DNA from: Marinilabiliales bacterium
Lineage (GTDB): Bacteria; Bacteroidota; Bacteroidia; Bacteroidales; SZUA-534
Assembly (NCBI GenBank): GCA_003512955.1
Contig: DOTG01000028.1
Span: 1 to 64,000, forward strand
Direction: 5' to 3'
Length of the DNA: 64,000 nt
The notes beneath the pieces were generated by a model, which was given only the letters and a program-made list of their open reading frames with translations, had not been told where the DNA came from and searched no databases. A program made the position numbers and the translations under genes. Every line of letters starts with the position of its first letter. The stretch's first letter is position 1. Below, piece by piece: positions 8,038-18,100 of the stretch.

Positions 8038-10050
8038 ATGGATCTGATAATCAAAGCACCTTTTGTTCCCACAGGCGATCAACCTCAAGCAATTGAGCAA
8101 TTGACTCAGGGCATTGAACAAGGCATCCCTTACCAAACCCTTCTGGGAGTAACCGGTTCCGGGAAAACCTTTACCATTGCCAATGTCCTGCAAAATGTAA
8201 AAAGACCTGCTTTGGTATTGAGCCATAACAAAACACTGGCAGCCCAGTTATACTCTGAGTTCAAGGAATTTTTTCCTGAAAACGCGGTGGAATATTTTGT
8301 GTCGTATTACGATTATTACCAACCCGAGGCCTACCTTCCGGTAACCGATACCTACATCGAAAAGGATTTAAGCATTAACGAAGAAATTGAGAAACTCCGT
8401 TTACGGGCTACTTCTTCCCTACTCTCAGGCCGACGTGATGTAATTGTAGTCTCATCGGTTTCGTGCCTTTATGGTATTGGCAACCCGGCCGATTTTCACG
8501 AAAACAGCATCCTTATAAAACTAGGTAAAACACTTGGCCGGAACCAATTCCTGCGCAAATTGGTGGATGCCCTTTACAGCCGGAACGAAGTGGAATTCAA
8601 ACGAGGCCAATTCCGTGTAAAAGGCGATACGGTTGATGTCTTTCTGGCCTATGGCGATTATGCCTACCGCATCATCTTTTGGGGCGACGAAATTGAAGAG
8701 ATTTATTCCTTCGACCCTCTCAACGGCCACATGATCGAGAAAATGGAGCAGGCACTCATTTACCCGGCTAATATCTTTGTAACCACCCAAACCCGCATTA
8801 ATAGTGCCATCGGTCATATTCAAGATGATTTAGTCAAACAAATTGAATACTTCAGAGATTCAGGAAAACCATACGAATCGAAACGTATTGATGAACGGGT
8901 CAATTATGATCTGGAAATGATCCGCGAGTTAGGCTATTGCCCTGGCATTGAGAACTATTCCAGATATTTCGATGGCCGCAACCCTGGAACCCGTCCCTTC
9001 TGCTTGCTCGATTATTTCCCAAATGATTTTATCACCATCATTGATGAAAGCCACGTAACCTTGCCTCAAATCCGGGCCATGTATGGCGGCGATCGTTCCC
9101 GCAAGGAGACTTTGGTGGAATACGGGTTCCGTTTGCCCGCGGCCATGGACAACCGGCCATTAAAATTTGATGAATTTGATGGATTAACAGGCCAGACCAT
9201 CTATGTGAGTGCCACGCCTGCCGATTATGAACTGGAAAAATGTGGGGGTGTCATTGTGGAACAGGTCATCCGTCCTACGGGTTTGCTCGATCCTATTATT
9301 GATGTCCGCCCAAGCCTGAATCAGATTGACGATTTAATTAAGGAAATACACTTACGCATTGATAAAGAAGAACGGGTTTTAGTAACCACGCTGACCAAAC
9401 GGATGGCTGAAGAACTCAATAAATACCTGGGAAAATTGAATATCCGGAGTAATTACATCCATAGCGATGTGGATACTCTGGACCGGGTTGAAATTATGGA
9501 GAACCTACGTAAAGGCGTTTTCGATGTATTGGTTGGGGTGAATCTGTTACGTGAAGGCCTCGATTTGCCCGAAGTTTCATTGGTTGCTATTCTCGATGCC
9601 GATAAAGAGGGCTTTTTACGGTCAGAACGTTCCCTCACCCAAACAGCAGGAAGGGCCGCCCGTAACCTTAACGGAAAAGTCATTATGTATGCCGATAAAA
9701 TGACGGGCTCCATGCAACGGACTATCGATGAAACCAACCGACGGAGAATCAAACAGTTGAAATATAACAGCGACAACGATATTACACCCCAATCTATTAC
9801 CAAAGCCCAACGAAGCATGGTTAGCAAAGATTTGGAACAATCCACTCAACCACGGGCCTATAGTGGAGTGGATCATACGGATATTGCTGCTGACCCGGTT
9901 ATTGCTTATATGAGCAAAGAGGCTTTGCTAAAAACTATCGATAAAACGAAAAAACTCATGGAACAGGCCGCAGGAAAATTGGATTTTATTGAAGCTGCAC
10001 GCTTACGCGACGAAATGTTCGAGCTTCAACGGCTGTTAGAGAAGAAATAA
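8038..10050 (+). CDS. uvrB: excinuclease ABC subunit B
   Basis: UvrB is the damage-verifying helicase of nucleotide excision repair; it receives DNA from UvrA and recruits UvrC. The 670-residue length is normal. Seen: Walker A GVTGSGKT (37-44), the beta-hairpin segment with YYDYYQPEAY, the helicase motifs DESH, TKRMAEEL, VGVNLLREGLD and the motif VI QTAGRAARN, and the C-terminal UVR domain (about 625-668) that contacts UvrC. It follows the EEP gene by 9 bp and ends in a terminator shared with the convergent rpoD. Confidence 0.97.
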   Translation: MDLIIKAPFVPTGDQPQAIEQLTQGIEQGIPYQTLLGVTGSGKTFTIANVLQNVKRPALVLSHNKTLAAQLYSEFKEFFPENAVEYFVSYYDYYQPEAYLPVTDTYIEKDLSINEEIEKLRLRATSSLLSGRRDVIVVSSVSCLYGIGNPADFHENSILIKLGKTLGRNQFLRKLVDALYSRNEVEFKRGQFRVKGDTVDVFLAYGDYAYRIIFWGDEIEEIYSFDPLNGHMIEKMEQALIYPANIFVTTQTRINSAIGHIQDDLVKQIEYFRDSGKPYESKRIDERVNYDLEMIRELGYCPGIENYSRYFDGRNPGTRPFCLLDYFPNDFITIIDESHVTLPQIRAMYGGDRSRKETLVEYGFRLPAAMDNRPLKFDEFDGLTGQTIYVSATPADYELEKCGGVIVEQVIRPTGLLDPIIDVRPSLNQIDDLIKEIHLRIDKEERVLVTTLTKRMAEELNKYLGKLNIRSNYIHSDVDTLDRVEIMENLRKGVFDVLVGVNLLREGLDLPEVSLVAILDADKEGFLRSERSLTQTAGRAARNLNGKVIMYADKMTGSMQRTIDETNRRRIKQLKYNSDNDITPQSITKAQRSMVSKDLEQSTQPRAYSGVDHTDIAADPVIAYMSKEALLKTIDKTKKLMEQAAGKLDFIEAARLRDEMFELQRLLEKK

Positions 10051-10052
10051 AA

Positions 10053-10072
10053 AAGCGGCTCAGTGGCCGCTT
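10053..10072. terminator. bidirectional terminator between uvrB and rpoD
   Basis: AAGCGGC (10053-10059) pairs with GCCGCTT (10066-10072) across a 6-nt loop, with A-rich and T-rich flanks on the two sides. It sits in the 30-bp convergent gap. Confidence 0.8.
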
Positions 10073-10080
10073 CTTAATCT

Positions 10081-10941
10081 TTATCCTAAATATGTCTTTA
10101 ACAATTTACTTCGTGAGGTATGGCGCAACCTGCGGATGGCTTTTTCTTTAATCTGGCGGACCCTTTCACGTGTCAATCCAAATTTTTCACCAATCTCTTC
10201 CAACGTCATCTCCTGGCATGCAATCCCAAAAAACAGACGTATGATGTCGCGTTCTCTTTCAGTTAATGTAGCCAGGGCCCGCTCAATTTCACGGCTCAAC
10301 GATTCGCTCATCAGTTGGGTATCGGCAATTGGGGAATCTTTGTTCTCCAGCACATCGAGCAAGCTGTTATCTTCGCCCTCCACAAAAGGGGCATCCACCG
10401 AAATATGGCGGCCCGAAACACGCAATGTATCAATAACTTTATCTTTGGGCAAATCTAAAGCGCCGGCTAATTCTTCAGGTGAAGGGGTCCGTTCGTTTTC
10501 CTGCTCAAATTTGGAATAAGCTTTATTGATTTTATTCAAAGAACCCACTTGGTTCAATGGTAGCCTTACAATACGCGATTGCTCAGCCAAAGCTTGAAGA
10601 ATGGATTGACGGATCCACCAAACGGCATAAGAAATAAATTTAAAACCACGGGTCTCATCAAATTTCTCAGCCGCTTTAATCAAACCCAGGTTCCCTTCGT
10701 TAATCAAATCTGGAAGGCTCAATCCCTGGTTTTGGTATTGTTTTGCTACCGAAACCACAAACCTAAGATTGGCTTTGGTAAGCTTTTCTAAAGCAATTCT
10801 ATCACCTTTACGGATGCGCTGTGCTAACTCAACCTCCTCTTCAACGGTAATCAACTCTTCCTTCCCAATCTCTTGCAAATACTTATCAAGCGAAGCACTT
10901 TCACGATTAGTAATTGACTTGGTGATTTTTAGTTGTCTCAT
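10081..10941 (-). CDS. rpoD: RNA polymerase primary sigma factor, RpoD/SigA family
   Basis: At 286 residues this is the short housekeeping sigma factor typical of Bacteroidota. It lacks region 1.1 and the non-conserved insert of proteobacterial RpoD. Region 1.2 (SLDKYLQEIGKEELIT), region 2 (NLRFVVSVAKQYQ, DLINEGNLGLIKA, FKFISYAVWWIRQSI), region 3 and region 4.2 (LEEIGEKFGLTRERVRQI) follow in order. This holoenzyme would read the TAnnTTTG promoters seen in the window. The upstream gap of 200 bp contains a terminator hairpin and a -7-like box. Confidence 0.95.
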   Translation of the reverse strand: MRQLKITKSITNRESASLDKYLQEIGKEELITVEEEVELAQRIRKGDRIALEKLTKANLRFVVSVAKQYQNQGLSLPDLINEGNLGLIKAAEKFDETRGFKFISYAVWWIRQSILQALAEQSRIVRLPLNQVGSLNKINKAYSKFEQENERTPSPEELAGALDLPKDKVIDTLRVSGRHISVDAPFVEGEDNSLLDVLENKDSPIADTQLMSESLSREIERALATLTERERDIIRLFFGIACQEMTLEEIGEKFGLTRERVRQIKEKAIRRLRHTSRSKLLKTYLG

Positions 10942-10986
10942 ACTGGTATTTTTCTTTTGCCAATTTATTTTTTAACCCTTTTCTCA

Positions 10987-11022
10987 AAACAAAAACCCGG
11001 CCATAAACTACTTATAGCCAGG
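10987..11022 (-). terminator. intrinsic terminator after degP / in the rpoD leader
   Basis: On the minus strand CCTGGCTATAA and TTTATGGCCGGG form an 11-bp stem (G-U pairs included) with a GTAG loop, followed by TTTTTGTTTT. It lies 120 nt past the degP stop codon and 46 nt before the rpoD start, so it can end degP transcripts. If the box at 11116 is the rpoD promoter, it would act as an attenuator. Confidence 0.65.
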
Positions 11023-11115
11023 CATATTTAGTATGTCTTTGCAAATCCAACCATCCTTTTGAGAATTACGATCTTTAAATCCCCCATGAATACGGATTTA
11101 ATTTTAAAAGGGTTA

Positions 11116-11123
11116 CAAAAGTA
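11116..11123 (-). promoter_or_regulatory. -7-like box (TACTTTTG) upstream of rpoD
   Basis: Exact TAnnTTTG match on the minus strand, just past the degP stop codon. Transcripts from it would pass the hairpin at 10987-11022 before reaching rpoD. Confidence 0.35.
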
Positions 11124-11141
11124 TAAAATTTATTTTGAAAA

Positions 11142-12590
11142 TTAAATACCAAATGCATAATAAGCTGAAATTCCATTCGGATATACCCCTTCGATATAAA
11201 TTCCTCCTTCTAAATTATTGAATACCAATCGAAAATCTTGCAAATCATAAATTCCTCTTCTATTTACAGATGTAATGATAAACCCTTCTTTGATACCAGC
11301 AGATCGGAACTTTCCTTCACCAACCGATACAACCTGAACACCTCCTTTGATCCTAAGTTTATTGGCATCGGTAGCTGGGATTGTTTTAAATTTTGTTCCA
11401 AAAAGTTCGAAAATCTCATCGGCTTTCACAATATCGGTTTTACCTTCGATATTTCTCAAAGTAAGCAACACCGTTTTGTCTTTATCGCCACGGAGTATTG
11501 TCACATTGATTTGATCGCCGGGCCGATATTGTCCAATCTGTTCCTGAAGCTCAGAGGTACTATTCACCTCTGCATCTTTAATCTTCAAAATAACATCGCC
11601 CCCTCTGATACCGGCATCTGCGGCAGCACCGCCACTGGCAACATCACTAACATAAACCCCTTTGGTACTTGTGACTCCATTTTGTTTGGCAATGGGAGAA
11701 GTTACCTCGGCAATGCTAACTCCAATAAATGCGCGTTGTACCGTGCCATATTCCAACAAATCGTTCACAATTTTCTGGGCCAGTTTCTGAGGAACTGCGA
11801 AAGAATACCCGGAAAATGCCCCTGTTGGGCTGGCAATGGCTGTATTTATTCCTACCAATTTTCCATCGGTATCCACCAAAGCCCCCCCACTGTTTCCCGG
11901 GTTCACGGCAGCATCGGTCTGGATAAAAGCTTCAATTGCCGTACTTTTATTCAAAATGTTGATACTCCGTGCCTTTGCACTTACAATACCAGCCGTAACT
12001 GTAGAGGCCAAATTAAATGGGTTGCCTACTGCTAAAACCCATTCCCCTACTTTAAGATCATCAGAATTTCCCCAATCCAAATAAGGAAGATCTTTTTCAT
12101 TTATTTTTATTAACGCAATGTCGGTAGTTGGGTCTGCGCCTATTACCTGAGCAGTGTAAGTCCGCTTATCATTGAGGGTAACCTCCAACATATCGGCTCC
12201 TTCAATTACATGGTTATTGGTCACAATATACCCGTCGTTTGAAATTATAACTCCACTACCTGCCGATACAATAGGTGCAGGCTCCACCTGATAATTTGGT
12301 TTTCCGAACAGAAAATTATAAAAAGGGTTATCGTACCCGGCATATTGGCTTCTTACCTTAACATGTACTACGGCATGAACAGTTTTTTCGGCGGCATAGG
12401 TAAAGTTTAAATTTGAAGCAAATGTTTCTGCTTTTTGACTAACCTGCACCTGCTTTGCTTCGGAGGGATTCTCATTCTGAGTTAAAACAACGGATTGTGT
12501 AGTTTTTTCTTTAATAAGAATAAAATACCCGCTGATAGTTATTACCCCGCCAAGGATTGATGCTAAAATAAATTCAAATATTCTTTTCAT
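11142..12590 (-). CDS. degP: periplasmic serine endoprotease, Do/HtrA family
   Basis: DegP/HtrA proteases degrade or refold misfolded envelope proteins. The 482-residue protein begins with a hydrophobic signal or anchor segment (about 5-26), then a trypsin-like domain with triad H127 (NNHVIEG), D157 (PTTDIALI) and S234 (NPGNSGGAL), followed by two PDZ domains (about 290-375 and 390-480). The second PDZ is degenerate. No Q-linker loop like that of E. coli DegP is evident. The gene is divergent from dapF, with 166 bp between them. Confidence 0.92.
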   Translation of the reverse strand: MKRIFEFILASILGGVITISGYFILIKEKTTQSVVLTQNENPSEAKQVQVSQKAETFASNLNFTYAAEKTVHAVVHVKVRSQYAGYDNPFYNFLFGKPNYQVEPAPIVSAGSGVIISNDGYIVTNNHVIEGADMLEVTLNDKRTYTAQVIGADPTTDIALIKINEKDLPYLDWGNSDDLKVGEWVLAVGNPFNLASTVTAGIVSAKARSINILNKSTAIEAFIQTDAAVNPGNSGGALVDTDGKLVGINTAIASPTGAFSGYSFAVPQKLAQKIVNDLLEYGTVQRAFIGVSIAEVTSPIAKQNGVTSTKGVYVSDVASGGAAADAGIRGGDVILKIKDAEVNSTSELQEQIGQYRPGDQINVTILRGDKDKTVLLTLRNIEGKTDIVKADEIFELFGTKFKTIPATDANKLRIKGGVQVVSVGEGKFRSAGIKEGFIITSVNRRGIYDLQDFRLVFNNLEGGIYIEGVYPNGISAYYAFGI

Positions 12591-12709
12591 AGTTCATTTC
12601 TAATTTAATATGATACAATGTAACAACAATTCTCCCATTTTTTAACATTCCACAAATGAAACCGCCGAATGGAATCAACACCAAAACGATTAATTATTTT
12701 TTTTTGTTG

Positions 12710-12717
12710 TATCTTTG
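12710..12717 (+). promoter_or_regulatory. -7 box (TATCTTTG) for dapF
   Basis: Exact TAnnTTTG match, 39 bp upstream of the dapF ATG. Confidence 0.5.
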
Positions 12718-12756
12718 ATGCACTTTAACACAATTTTAACCTAGATTCAATTCCAA

Positions 12757-13545
12757 ATGCAAACCATCAAATTTCACAAATACCACGGTACGGGAAACGA
12801 TTTTATCATGATAGATGCCTTTCATGAAAATGTTGCACTTACCGAAGAAAAAATTCAAGAAATGTGCCACAGACGTTTTGGCATAGGTGCCGACGGCCTC
12901 ATCATTCTCAGAAAACACGAAGGGGTTGACTTTTTTATGGATTTTTATAATTCCGATGGAAAGCCCGGAAGTATGTGTGGAAACGGGGGAAGATGCATTG
13001 TTGCGTTTGCTCACGATTTGGGAATCGTCTCGAAAAACACCCGTTTTGTTGCACCCGATGGTCCACATGAAGCTATCTTTTATGGGAGTGACAAAATTTC
13101 ACTGAAGATGAATCCTGTCAAGGCGATAGAAACCCATCAAAAAGGATTGTTCATAAACACAGGATCCCCCCACCTGGTCGTTTTCAGAAACGATTCATCG
13201 ATGGATGTGTTCCGCGAAGGCAGAGAAATCAGGTATAGCGAGGCTTACAAAAAAGAGGGGACCAATGTCAATTTTGTGATTTCCGATACCAACGTTTCAA
13301 AAATATTTACCTATGAGCGTGGTGTGGAAGATGAAACCTACGCATGTGGAACCGGAACCGTTGCTTCAGCGTTAGCCCTGAACCATACCAAAGGACTTCC
13401 CTCACCTATTGAATTAAAGGCCAAAGGAGGGAATTTGAAAGTTTATTTTAAAAAAATAGGGGCTCAACATTACGACGATATATGGCTAGAAGGATCTGCT
13501 CAAAAAACTTTTTCTGGTTTTTATTCGCTTGATTCACAGAAATAA
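12757..13545 (+). CDS. dapF: diaminopimelate epimerase
   Basis: DapF interconverts LL- and meso-diaminopimelate, giving the peptidoglycan cross-linking residue and the lysine precursor. The 262-residue, two-fold pseudosymmetric protein shows both active-site cysteines: C74 in MCGNGGRC and C197 in YACGTGTVAS. The N-terminal FHKYHGTGNDF motif is intact. It has its own -7 box. The next gene, siaB-like, starts 64 bp downstream with its own promoter, so the two are probably separate units. Confidence 0.95.
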   Translation: MQTIKFHKYHGTGNDFIMIDAFHENVALTEEKIQEMCHRRFGIGADGLIILRKHEGVDFFMDFYNSDGKPGSMCGNGGRCIVAFAHDLGIVSKNTRFVAPDGPHEAIFYGSDKISLKMNPVKAIETHQKGLFINTGSPHLVVFRNDSSMDVFREGREIRYSEAYKKEGTNVNFVISDTNVSKIFTYERGVEDETYACGTGTVASALALNHTKGLPSPIELKAKGGNLKVYFKKIGAQHYDDIWLEGSAQKTFSGFYSLDSQK

Positions 13546-13548
13546 ATT

Positions 13549-13556
13549 TATATTTG
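13549..13556 (+). promoter_or_regulatory. -7 box (TATATTTG) for the siaB-siaC pair
   Basis: Exact TAnnTTTG match directly after the dapF stop codon, 53 bp before the ATG at 13610. A TTG at 13529-13531, 17 bp upstream, could serve as the -33 element. Confidence 0.5.
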
Positions 13557-13609
13557 ATAATAAGAAAGAAAGCCTTATATTTAAGAGTTGAAAAGGGATT
13601 ACAAGATAA

Positions 13610-14734
13610 ATGAGTAGCCAGAGTAAAAAAAATAGCTTCGCATTCAGGTTGTTTCAAGGTATGCAAAAGGATAACCTGAGTTATATTTATCGTGGGATTT
13701 TCAGTCAGAGTATAACTGACGGTATCCTTTCGTTAACGGAATCGAACCTAGATAAACAGGGCGAGGATTCGAAAATCAAGAAACGGGTTTTCACCATTAT
13801 GGTGGAAGGGTTGCAGAATATTACCCGTCATCAGGAAACTGATGACGATGCTTATGTAAACGAAACCGGAATTTTCATTATTCAGGATGTAAAAAGCAGG
13901 TATTATATTACTACCGGAAATCCGATACTTAAAAAGAACATCCCAAACCTGGAAAATCAATTGAATAAGATAAATAGCCTTGATGCGGAAGAGCTAAAGC
14001 TGTACTACAAAAAGGTGCTTAACGACAATATCATATCCGATAAAGGTGGTGCAGGTTTGGGATTGATTGAGATGGCCCGCAAATCGGGCAATAAATTGAC
14101 CTATGATTTTGTTGAACTGAACGATACCTATTCCTATTTTTATCTGAATACCGAAATCTCTCATAATGAAACTGAACCTGTACAGAGCACTGTCAATCCT
14201 AAAAAATCGTTAGAAAACATTAAAGAAATCCATAAAATTCTGAATTCTGAAGATATTGTCCTTATTTTCAACGGCATATTTAATCAGGAGAGTTTGTTGA
14301 ATCTTCTATCAATTATGGAAAACCAGATGATGGAACATAACCTGAATTTAAAGAAAAAGGTGTTCAACATTATGGTTGAAATGCTTCAGAATATTGTGAA
14401 GCATGGGGCTAATGGAAAGAATAGTGGTGAAAACCCTGGTATTTTCTTTATCAATCAAAAAAACAACAGTTATCAGTTGAATACCGGGAACTATATATTG
14501 AACAGCAAAGTAAAAGAGCTGCAACAGAAAATAGAATATGTTAACTCGTTATCAATGGATGAGCTGAATGATTTTTATGAGAAGAGTTTATTTAACTTTC
14601 AGATTGATAGCAGTAAAGAAGCTGGTTTAGGACTTATTGAACTTAGGTTAAAAACGAACAGAAAAATTACCTATGAAATGACCGAGTTTAACGAAATTTT
14701 TAGTTTTTTTGTTCTTCAAACTGTAGTTGACTAA
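13610..14734 (+). CDS. SiaB-family (DUF6272) protein kinase, tandem duplication in one chain
   Basis: Two homologous GHKL-type ATPase units lie head-to-tail in 374 residues: unit 1 about 22-183, unit 2 about 213-373, joined by a Lys/Asn/Glu-rich linker. Each has an N-box-like motif (E66-N70-H74 in MVEGLQNITRH; E257-N261-H265 in MVEMLQNIVKH) and a G-box (GGAGLGLIE at 146-154; EAGLGLIE at 337-344). The two copies are offset by 191 residues. SiaB kinases phosphorylate SiaC on Thr in the P. aeruginosa SiaABCD partner switch and are about 180 residues long, so this is a natural dimer or a kinase plus regulatory copy. siaC follows after 5 bp. Confidence 0.8.
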   Translation: MSSQSKKNSFAFRLFQGMQKDNLSYIYRGIFSQSITDGILSLTESNLDKQGEDSKIKKRVFTIMVEGLQNITRHQETDDDAYVNETGIFIIQDVKSRYYITTGNPILKKNIPNLENQLNKINSLDAEELKLYYKKVLNDNIISDKGGAGLGLIEMARKSGNKLTYDFVELNDTYSYFYLNTEISHNETEPVQSTVNPKKSLENIKEIHKILNSEDIVLIFNGIFNQESLLNLLSIMENQMMEHNLNLKKKVFNIMVEMLQNIVKHGANGKNSGENPGIFFINQKNNSYQLNTGNYILNSKVKELQQKIEYVNSLSMDELNDFYEKSLFNFQIDSSKEAGLGLIELRLKTNRKITYEMTEFNEIFSFFVLQTVVD

Positions 14735-14739
14735 TTTTC

Positions 14740-15114
14740 ATGGAAAAATTCATTATTGACCATACCGAAGATACTCCTAAAGTGGTACTGGATGCAGAAA
14801 GTGGTCTTTTCTCCATTGAGGGGCGATCCCTACCTGAAAATGCAGTTGCTTTTTATCAACCCATATTTAATTGGTTAACTTCTTATGAGGAAAACTCTAA
14901 GAATCCGATAGCCTTTCATTTCAAGTTAGAGTATTTCAACACGGCCTCCTCAAAACAAATAACCAAACTTTTGTTGATCCTACAACAAATGGCTCAAAAA
15001 ATAACTGTTTCCATTAAATGGTATTACTACAAAGAAGATGCTGATATTAAAGCCTCTGGTTCACGTTTTGCCAAATTAATCAAAGCTGATATTGATCTCA
15101 TCCCTTACGAATAA
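14740..15114 (+). CDS. SiaC-family regulatory phosphoprotein (DUF1987)
   Basis: SiaC proteins are small STAS-like switch proteins whose phosphorylation by SiaB and dephosphorylation by a SpoIIE/PP2C enzyme (SiaA) controls an output partner. In P. aeruginosa the partner is the diguanylate cyclase SiaD. The 124-residue length is standard. The conserved EYFNTASSK segment places a Thr at position 68, the same number as the phosphorylated T68 of P. aeruginosa SiaC. It lies 5 bp after the kinase gene and converges on a SpoIIE phosphatase gene with only 9 bp between. No GGDEF protein is in the window, so the output partner is unknown. Confidence 0.85.
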   Translation: MEKFIIDHTEDTPKVVLDAESGLFSIEGRSLPENAVAFYQPIFNWLTSYEENSKNPIAFHFKLEYFNTASSKQITKLLLILQQMAQKITVSIKWYYYKEDADIKASGSRFAKLIKADIDLIPYE

Positions 15115-15123
15115 CTGGTTCGG

Positions 15124-18100
15124 CTAATCAAATTTAATACCCACGATTAATATATCATCAATCTGATTTAAAACACCTTTCCAGTCAAGGTGTTCTTTAT
15201 AAAGAAGTTCTTTCTGCACTGATAATTCTTTATCAAAAATTTCTCTAAAAAATTTCTTTAACGTCTTTGTCATATACTTCTTACCCATGGGGCCACCAAA
15301 TTGGTCGGCAAATCCATCGGTAAACATATACAGAATATCTCCACTTTGATAGAAATATTTGTGCTGGGTAAACGAGTTAAACTCTTGCATGTAAAGGCTT
15401 ATGGGCATCTTATTGGCTTCCAGTTCAATTACTCCAGTTTGGGAAAATAAATAGGCCGGACTGTTGGCTCCGGCAAAGGTAACGGAATGTTCCTTTTCAT
15501 CAATTAAACAGATAGAAATGTCCATACCATCTTTCGACTCACCCTCCTTCCCGGTTTGGCCTAATGACTTTATTACCTGGTCACGGAGCAGGTTTAAAAT
15601 CTCATAAGGCTGTAAAACCGACTTCTCTTTAACAATGTTATTTAAAAATGAAATTCCAATTAAACTTAAAAACGCGCCGGGGACCCCGTGCCCGGTACAG
15701 TCAACGGTGGCAATAATTTTTTGATGTCCATTATCGTGAGCCCAGAAAAAATCACCTGAAACTATATCACGGGGAAGGAAAAGGACAAAAGTATTTTTAA
15801 CAACGGTATGCAACCCTTTTTCATCCAACAATATTGCTTTTTGAATCCGGTTTGCATAGTTAATACTATCAATAATCTCCATCTTTTGCTGGATAATTTC
15901 GTCCCTCTGCGAAACGGCTAAATCCCTTTGCGACTCAATTTCAATCTTTTGAGCAGCAATCTCAGCTTCAGCGAGTTTCAGTTTCGTGATATCGGTATCA
16001 ATGGCAATTAACTGGTATAATTCCTTATTTTGATCCAAAAGGGGTGTTAGCGTTGTTTGAGCCCAAATTTTTTGCCCACTTTTTGTCCTTTTCAGGTTCT
16101 CAAAAACAATAGGCATACGCCTTCCATACCAAACGTCTACCATATCATTGATTGAAACTGTGGCATTTTCACCAATCAGAAAATCATTCTTCAGCTTTAT
16201 TTCTTCAAGCGTAAAGCCGTACATCCGGATATAACCATCATTAATCCATTCAACTTTTCCATGAGCATTCAGAATTGTGACGGCGTTATCGGTTTTACTT
16301 GCCACAATGGAAAGTTTTTCGAGCTCCTTATTAACTTGTATCAGTTTATCTGATTGCGATTCTATCTCTTCGTATTGTTCTTCTTCTTTTCGTATGGCTT
16401 CTTTAATTATCTCCTGCAACTTCTTTTTTTCCCGCTTCAATTTCAGGGTATAGATGGTAATTATTAACCAAAGTAATAAGCTCCCCAGGATTACAAACAC
16501 GATAATAAAAAATGTCTTTTTGTACCAAGGTGTTTGTACGGTAAAGCTATAACTATCGGGTGGATTCTCATTTCCGTATATAGGATGGGCTTTAACTTTA
16601 AATGTATATTTGCCACTTGGTAAGTTAAAGTAATCCACTTGAGGTTTGTCCGTTGTTTTCCATCCATTCTCATAACCCTCAAGTAAATAACTCCATTTTA
16701 TGGATTCCGGATTTTGGTAGAATGGGGTAGCAAATTGAAAACTAATAGTATTTTGGTTATAAGGGATCACCTCATTTAGGTGCCTTTGATCCCTATCCGG
16801 TTGATAAAAATGTCTGGTTTTAAATGACTCGCCGATTTTTATTCTCGAAACATAGGTAACAATGGTAGGTTGAGTCTTATTTTTCTCGTGCTCATGGATG
16901 AAATAGATTTCATCCTCGGTTAAAAATGAAACGCCAAACGGATCGATAGAGATTATGTTTTGAATCTGGTAGTTGTTGAGCCTGCTAAAAGAACCGGCAT
17001 TCAACCAATTACTTGATACTTCGTAAGATAATAACCCCTTAGGGGTGGTCATCCAGAAATTACCTAGAGGATCTTGTGCAAGGGCCTGGACCGGGAGGCT
17101 ATCGGTTAAATAACTGATGCCAAAAGAGGTATCACGGACAAAATTCTTTTCAAGGTTCTTTCCCTCCTCTAGCAGTGTGCTAAAAATACCTTGGTTAGTG
17201 GCAATTGTAATTTTTTTTGAAAACAGATAAAGCCCTGTTATTACCAATCCTGGTTGTTCTTGATTCAGTTTAGTAAATTTGTGTATTGAATAATTGACTA
17301 TTCCGTCGGGGTTATCAAATTCAATTTTATAAATCTCATTAAATGCGGTCCGTATCCAAAAATCACCTTCGGGCGTAGCAAGTATTTTTCTGACAGATTC
17401 TTTAAAATCGGGAAACACCATTACCTTAATTACCTTCAATTGATTGTTAACATATTGAATGTCTAACACTTGAGCCCCTGAGGCACTCCCAAGAAAGACC
17501 CTGCCTTTCTTTAAAGGTGAAGGGCAAATGGAATAGCATCCGTAAATCTTATAAATAGAATTAAGATTCAAGTTTTTATCAATAGAAACTAAATCGCGTA
17601 AACACGAAGCCAATAAAATGGGTTCAGGAGCCCCCGGTATCTCAACTTTACAATAATCAAGGTTGTATATATAGTCGGGATGGAGCAATTTGAAATGATG
17701 ATTGTAGTATTTCTCTGCTTTTTCAATAGGAAGATGGTAAATCCCATTAGAAGTTCCACAAAATAAATGACCGAAGTAATAACCAATAGTTTGTACTGTG
17801 CCTTCAATTCCTGAGTTTTCACCTATTTTTGTAAAAGGCACACTAAGTTCGATATGTGAAACACCTTTTTCCTGGCCAATCCATAAATCGTTATACGAGT
17901 CCTGATAAAGGCTATAGGTAGAATTATTTAGCAAACCACGATCTTTATCGTAAATGGTTTCAATGGAACCTCGATTATTCAGGATGAAAACACCGTTTTT
18001 CAAACTCGCGATGGCTAACTTACCGTTGGTAAGCCAAATAGCTGTATATGGGTTTGAACTTTTTAAAAGGGGATCGTTGTCGGTTTTAAATCTTGCCCAA

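Noticed and set aside
11238..12035. 265-residue frame opposite degP
   Set aside because: It lies antisense to a gene with an intact catalytic triad; its composition is that of reverse-complemented coding DNA.
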